DNA of 16,932 bases. Source: Eubacterium limosum. Lineage in GTDB: Bacteria; Bacillota; Clostridia; Eubacteriales; Eubacteriaceae. The DNA lies in the NCBI GenBank assembly GCA_959020865.1, contig CAUEUD010000059.1, positions 1 to 16,932 of the forward strand. Reading direction: 5' to 3'. The position numbers and the translations under genes are program-made. This document shows positions 13,882 to 16,932 of this stretch, piece after piece. The notes beneath the pieces were generated by a model. The model was given only the letters and a program-made list of their open reading frames with translations, was not told the DNA's origin and ran no database searches. Position 1 is the first letter of the stretch; the number at the start of each line of letters is the position of its first letter.

Positions 13882-14385
13882 TCAGCGTGTAAAAGCGTAG
13901 AGGTAGCTGTCAAAAATTTCAGTATTTTTAAAGACGCGGTTTTTAAGGGTACCCTCCAGGGTGTAGCCAGCCTTCTCCAGCGCTCTGCGGGACCCCTGGT
14001 TGTGGGCAAAAGGCTCGGCGTGGATACGCGCCAGGTCATAGTGCTCAAAGGCAGCCCCTGTGAGCTGGCGGATGGCGGCAGACATGATGCCGCGGCCCCA
14101 GAAGGGTTCTGCCAGCCAGTAGCCGATCTCAGCGTTTTTACAGTAGACATCCTCTTCCAGAAAGATGCCAATGCTGCCAACAGCCTCGCCGTCCACGTCA
14201 ATGGCCCGGGTACACTGGCGCGTTTCACCAGCCTCGATGCAGCTCGTCACATAGCCGCGGGCGTCCTCATAGGTGTAGGGCCAGGGAAAAGCGTTGCGCA
14301 GATTATCCGCGATTTTTTTATTGTTGGCGTACTTTGCCACACTGTCGATGTCGGTTTTCCGCCAGGGTCGTAAAATAAAATTCAT
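13882..14385 (-). CDS. GNAT acetyltransferase, RimJ/RimL-like
   Basis: The 167-residue protein belongs to the RimJ/RimL-type GNAT N-acetyltransferases, which move an acetyl group from acetyl-CoA to an N-terminus or other amine. Visible landmarks are FILRPWRKTDIDSVAKYANN at the N-terminus, AEIGYWLAEPFWGRGIMSAA (acetyl-CoA-binding motif A) around residues 86-105 and FAHNQGSRRALEKAGYTLEG near the C-terminus. The ATG at 14385 is five bases after AAGGAGG and is preferred over a TTG just upstream. It begins 11 bases after the stop of the SorC-type regulator, so the two are probably one transcript. The substrate is not predictable, and its link to the regulator may be only positional. Confidence 0.9.
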   Translation of the reverse strand: MNFILRPWRKTDIDSVAKYANNKKIADNLRNAFPWPYTYEDARGYVTSCIEAGETRQCTRAIDVDGEAVGSIGIFLEEDVYCKNAEIGYWLAEPFWGRGIMSAAIRQLTGAAFEHYDLARIHAEPFAHNQGSRRALEKAGYTLEGTLKNRVFKNTEIFDSYLYAFTR

Positions 14386-14396
14386 CAAAACCTCCT

Positions 14397-15362
14397 TCAG
14401 TCAATTTCAGTATTTTCATAGCTTTTTTTCAAAACCTCCGCCGCGGTGGGGGCGTCGATATACAGCACGTCGGCCAGGCCGCCCATCAGGGTAGCGCAGA
14501 TGATGTCTGCCTTTTCAATGCCGCTGGCCACCAGAAGCTTGTTCCGGATAGCCTTGATCACCGGCAGCGAAGCGGCGATGACCCGGCGGTCAAGGGTTTC
14601 GTCGAAGATTTCACCCCTGGCGTTTATAAAATGAGAGCACATATCGCCGATACAGCCCTTGGATTCCATTTCCCAGTACTGGGCGTCGGACAGCAGGCCC
14701 ATCTCATAGATGATGGACGGCCGCGCCAGGTTGCCCACAGAAAAGACTGCGGTCTGGCACCGTTCTGCCATGGAGAGAATCTGCGCTACCTGGGAGTCCT
14801 GTTTGATGGCGTCGGCGATAAAGGGCGCGTCCACCACGGCTGGCGCCGGAATCTGGTAGCCCGCGCCGTCCACACAGGTCACGAAATTTTTGAGGATATT
14901 CAGGGCGCTGGATTCATAGACCGCGCGGGAGTAGCCGCCGTTAAGCTGGATTACCGACACGCCGCGCCGCTTGATGGGCTGCAGCAGGTTTGACAAAACC
15001 TCCAGGGTGCTGCCCCAGGCAATGCCCAGGATGGAGTCGTCATCCACATAGCGCGGGAGCTCCTGGGCCAGCGCCAGACAGACGTCGTGGACCAGAATCC
15101 GTTTGTCGCCCACCAGGTCGGGAACAATGACTGCCCGTTTCAGCGGGAAATGGGCGATGAGCTGTGTTTCCAGCTCGCCGAAGGAAAGCACCGGCTCTTT
15201 GATGCGCACCTCAATCAGGCCCATTTCCTTGCCGCTTTTTAACAGCCGACTGACACTGGATTTACTGATCCCTTCCTTTTCAGCAATTTCAATTTGGCCC
15301 ATATCCATTTCGTAATACATTTTTGATATACGAAGAATCTGATTTATTTTTTTGAGATCCAT
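14397..15362 (-). CDS. SorC/DeoR-type sugar-binding transcriptional regulator
   Basis: The 321-residue protein has an N-terminal helix-turn-helix (about 22-46: QIEIAEKEGISKSSVSRLLK) and a C-terminal sugar-binding domain of the SorC family. That domain shows the typical ILGIAWGSTLEVLSNLL segment near 110-127, VSVIQLNGGYSR, and GCIGDMCSHFINARGE with DRRVIAASLP near 237-268. SorC-family regulators bind a phosphorylated sugar or polyol and usually control the adjacent operon. GGAGG precedes the ATG, and a perfect promoter lies upstream. It is divergent from a glycerol-3-phosphate-dehydrogenase-like gene with two matching inverted repeats between them. The inducer is inferred to be the phosphorylated substrate of that pathway. 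Confidence 0.93.
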   Translation of the reverse strand: MDLKKINQILRISKMYYEMDMGQIEIAEKEGISKSSVSRLLKSGKEMGLIEVRIKEPVLSFGELETQLIAHFPLKRAVIVPDLVGDKRILVHDVCLALAQELPRYVDDDSILGIAWGSTLEVLSNLLQPIKRRGVSVIQLNGGYSRAVYESSALNILKNFVTCVDGAGYQIPAPAVVDAPFIADAIKQDSQVAQILSMAERCQTAVFSVGNLARPSIIYEMGLLSDAQYWEMESKGCIGDMCSHFINARGEIFDETLDRRVIAASLPVIKAIRNKLLVASGIEKADIICATLMGGLADVLYIDAPTAAEVLKKSYENTEID

Positions 15363-15378
15363 AGCGCCTCCAATGATG

Positions 15379-15407
15379 TGAAATTTTTCCCATAAAAACG
15401 AAAAATT
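15379..15407. promoter_or_regulatory. Operator candidate 1 for the SorC-type regulator
   Basis: TGAAATTTTTCCCA at 15379-15392 recurs at 15508-15521. Within it AATTTTTC (15382-15389) is perfectly inverted as GAAAAATT (15400-15407) around a ten-base spacer. The site lies just downstream of the expected start of the regulator transcript, a position suited to self-repression. Confidence 0.55.
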
Positions 15408-15426
15408 GAATGATACTTATGATTTC

Positions 15427-15455
15427 ATTATAAAAAGAATGAAAAGGAATGTCAA
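15427..15455 (-). promoter_or_regulatory. Perfect sigma-A promoter of the SorC-type regulator gene
   Basis: On the minus strand TTGACA (15455-15450), exactly 17 bases, and TATAAT (15432-15427) form a full consensus promoter about 65 bases before the start codon. Confidence 0.88.
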
Positions 15456-15507
15456 GGAAAAAAGCGTGAATTATTCAAATGTATGAAAATATAATGAAAA
15501 AAGATGT

Positions 15508-15535
15508 TGAAATTTTTCCCAAAGAAGAAAAAATT
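15508..15535. promoter_or_regulatory. Operator candidate 2 for the SorC-type regulator
   Basis: A second copy of TGAAATTTTTCCCA (15508-15521) is followed by GAAAAAATT (15527-15535), a near-perfect inversion of AATTTTTC. It lies about 35 bases upstream of the -35 of the dehydrogenase promoter. This is an upstream position that could suit activation or looping with operator 1. A separate perfect 11-base palindrome TGAATTATTCA lies at 15467-15477. Confidence 0.5.
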
Positions 15536-15570
15536 ATTTTCTTAAATTTGGAATTATACCCATTTTTCTA

Positions 15571-15600
15571 TTGACAAATTTGCACCACAGGGTATAGAAT
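15571..15600 (+). promoter_or_regulatory. Promoter of the dehydrogenase gene
   Basis: A perfect TTGACA (15571-15576) is followed by TATAGAAT (15593-15600), giving a -10 at a 16- or 18-base spacing. It is 34 bases before the ATG at 15634. Confidence 0.8.
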
Positions 15601-15633
15601 ACACCTATAAAACATTTACAAGGAGTGAAATCA

Positions 15634-16674
15634 ATGAGCACTGTAACTTTGATTGGCTCTGGCCAGATGGCTTCAGCCCTAACCTTTCCCCTTTACGAAA
15701 ACGGTCACGAGGTCCGTTTAGTCGGTTCTCCCCTCGATAACGAAATTATCGACCGTCTGAGAGAAGACAACTACCATTTTAATTTATTGCGCACCCTGCA
15801 TGATGGTATTCATTATTATAAAGTAGACCAGGTCAAGGAAGCTCTGGAAGGCGCGGACGTTGTTGTCTGCGGTGTGTCCAGCTTTGGCGTTGACTGGTTC
15901 CTGAACGAAATTATCCCAATGATTCCCGAAGGTGTGCCGATGCTCTCAGTCACCAAGGGGATGCTGAATTTTGAGGATGGCCGCCTTCAGGTTTATCCCG
16001 AATACTGGGAAGAACATTTGCCGGAAGGCTCTAAGCTTAAAATTTACGCCATCGGCGGCCCATGTACAGCCCGCGACCTGGCTGACCACGACCATTCCTT
16101 TGTAGGCTTCTGCGGACGCGACATCGAAACCCAGGAAATGCTGCGGGATATCTTCTCAACCAGCTACTATCACATCAGCCTCACCACCGATGTGGTCGGC
16201 CTGGAAGCGGCCGTTGCGTTGAAAAATGGCTATGCACTCGGTACAGCACTGGCCATCGGCCTTAAAAATATCTGTGGGGATGACGGTGTTGCGCATGTAA
16301 ACTCCAAGGCCGCCCTGTTCCAGCAGAGTGTAAAGGAAATGGACGATTTACTCGAGCTGGTCGGCGGCAGCCACCGCATGATCATGTTTGCGGCCGGAGA
16401 CCTGGACGTTACCGTAGCTGGCGGCAGAAGCCGCAGCGTGGGCCAGTACCTGGGCGAAGGACTGTCCATGGAAGAAATCAATGAAAAGCTGGCAGGACAA
16501 ACGCTGGAAGCCGTTGTTATTGCCACACGTACGGCAAAGGCGGTCAAAGCCCTGGCAAAGGCCGGCAAGGTTGACATCGCACAGTTCCCACTGTTAATGC
16601 ATGTGGATAAGCTGCTCAACGAAGGGGAAAAAGTTAATATTCCTTGGAAGGAATTTGAGACAATCGAAGCATAG
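15634..16674 (+). CDS. NAD(P)-dependent glycerol-3-phosphate dehydrogenase-like protein
   Basis: The 346-residue protein has the two-domain fold of NAD(P)-dependent glycerol-3-phosphate dehydrogenases. A nucleotide-binding loop GSGQMASAL lies at 8-16, followed by VVVCGVSSFGVDWF, SVTKGML with its conserved Lys, AIGGPCTARDLADHDH, and AVALKNGYALGTALAIG with the likely catalytic Lys197. GDLDVTVAGGRSRSVGQYLG stands in place of the family GD-x-x-x-T-x-x-S/G-R-N segment. It is slightly divergent from housekeeping GpsA (for example GGP-C-TARDL), and it sits behind a SorC-type regulator with a sugar-kinase-like start downstream. It may therefore act on a polyol phosphate in catabolism rather than in lipid synthesis. 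AAGGAG eight bases upstream fixes the ATG at 15634 rather than the GTG at 15625. Confidence 0.88.
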   Translation: MSTVTLIGSGQMASALTFPLYENGHEVRLVGSPLDNEIIDRLREDNYHFNLLRTLHDGIHYYKVDQVKEALEGADVVVCGVSSFGVDWFLNEIIPMIPEGVPMLSVTKGMLNFEDGRLQVYPEYWEEHLPEGSKLKIYAIGGPCTARDLADHDHSFVGFCGRDIETQEMLRDIFSTSYYHISLTTDVVGLEAAVALKNGYALGTALAIGLKNICGDDGVAHVNSKAALFQQSVKEMDDLLELVGGSHRMIMFAAGDLDVTVAGGRSRSVGQYLGEGLSMEEINEKLAGQTLEAVVIATRTAKAVKALAKAGKVDIAQFPLLMHVDKLLNEGEKVNIPWKEFETIEA

Positions 16675-16684
16675 CGGCATTGAT

Positions 16685-16700
16685 TAAAATAAAAAGCGAT
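16685..16700 (+). repeat. 16-bp direct repeat, copy 2
   Basis: The same TAAAATAAAAAGCGAT as at 10126-10141, again shortly after a stop codon. Confidence 0.4.
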
Positions 16701-16739
16701 TCAGGACATCTGGGGGACAGACAAAATAAAATTTTAAAT

Positions 16740-16770
16740 AATGGAGAATTTTAAGATTCTCCATTTATTA
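16740..16770 (+). terminator. Probable terminator after the dehydrogenase gene
   Basis: A perfect 10-bp stem (AATGGAGAAT with ATTCTCCATT) has a TTTAAG loop, and the pairing can extend by A-T pairs. The following TATTATA is only weakly T-rich, so read-through is possible. Confidence 0.6.
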
Positions 16771-16847
16771 TAGAGGCCTTGTAATCGTTAATCTTTTGAC
16801 GATCGTATTCAAAATACCATGTATATCATTACACTGAGGGAGGTAAT

Positions 16848-16886
16848 ATGATGGAATATTTAATTGGATTGGATTTGGGCAGGTGA
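16848..16886 (+). pseudogene. Start of an FGGY-type sugar kinase gene, interrupted after 12 codons
   Basis: GAGGGAGG precedes two ATG codons (16848 and 16851) and the frame reads MMEYLIGLDLG, the exact opening of FGGY sugar kinases, where Thr or Ser would follow in the phosphate-binding loop. Instead the frame gives Arg and TGA at 16884. In the +1 frame the DNA stays open to the window end as GEAQEDAIRAKEGERIL, which is protein-like but does not look like the expected kinase continuation. This suggests a deletion or junction inside the gene, or an assembly artefact near a contig end. A weak TTGACG at 16796-16801 could be part of its promoter. An FGGY kinase would fit the neighbouring regulator and dehydrogenase. 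Confidence 0.5.
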
Positions 16887-16932
16887 AGCGCAGGAAGACG
16901 CGATCCGCGCGAAAGAGGGAGAGCGCATCCTC

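Noticed and set aside
13245..14373. Plus-strand frames opposite the flavodoxin and GNAT genes
   Set aside because: They are shadows of well-supported minus-strand genes.
1..16932. CRISPR array, rRNA genes, insertion sequences or complete tRNAs
   Set aside because: No regularly spaced repeats, transposase frames or full cloverleafs were seen; only the tRNA/tmRNA 3' fragment at 6426-6450.

Overview
The window looks like chromosomal DNA of a low-to-mid GC Firmicute of the Clostridia, most likely an acetogen-type member of the Eubacteriaceae. The grounds are the AT-rich intergenic DNA, strong AGGAGG-type ribosome binding sites, sigma-A type promoters, the EutS/EutP/PduL microcompartment-type genes and the FeoB plus small Cys-rich partner. 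The genus is an inference from the gene mix and was not established by a search.

Left part (1-6370), ordinary chromosome. A PduL-type phosphotransacylase is followed by lgt (lipoprotein maturation) and a terminator. A two-gene unit follows: a EutS/PduU-type shell protein and a EutP/PduV-type GTPase. It ends in a bidirectional terminator shared with a convergent small gene that carries two homing-endonuclease-associated repeats but no nuclease. A 430-bp gap before the next gene holds a possible minus-strand small RNA with its own promoter and terminator, plus a near-consensus promoter for a large soluble hybrid histidine kinase (three PAS-like regions, HisKA, HATPase, two receivers).

Middle part (about 6375-10170), degraded accessory island. 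It starts at a 25-nt fragment with the exact geometry of a tRNA/tmRNA 3' end including CCA, followed on the same strand by its terminator. Beyond it are AT-rich, mostly broken genes: two unrecognised coding fragments, a DUF1905 plus C39-peptidase-like gene split by a -1 frameshift in an A7 run, a small membrane protein gene with a stop and a frameshift in an A6 run, intact VanZ-like and MmcQ/YjbR-like genes, a decayed phage antirepressor and a GC-rich M15 peptidase remnant that has lost a metal ligand. This is best read as an old prophage or integrative element scar.

Right part (10170-16932), chromosome again. feoB has a large acidic insertion and lies behind two inverted DtxR/IdeR-like iron boxes that overlap its promoter. 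It overlaps a gene for a membrane-anchored HMA-domain partner. Convergent to these are a flavodoxin-family gene, a GNAT acetyltransferase and a SorC-family sugar-responsive regulator. The regulator is divergent from a glycerol-3-phosphate-dehydrogenase-like gene across an intergenic region with two matching operator candidates. A sugar or polyol kinase of the FGGY type appears to begin at the right edge but stops after 12 codons.

No complete novel defence or mobile system was found. The most interesting items are the candidate small RNA, the orphan double-HNH-repeat protein, the island boundary at an RNA gene, the frameshifted DUF1905/C39 gene and the FeoB insertion.
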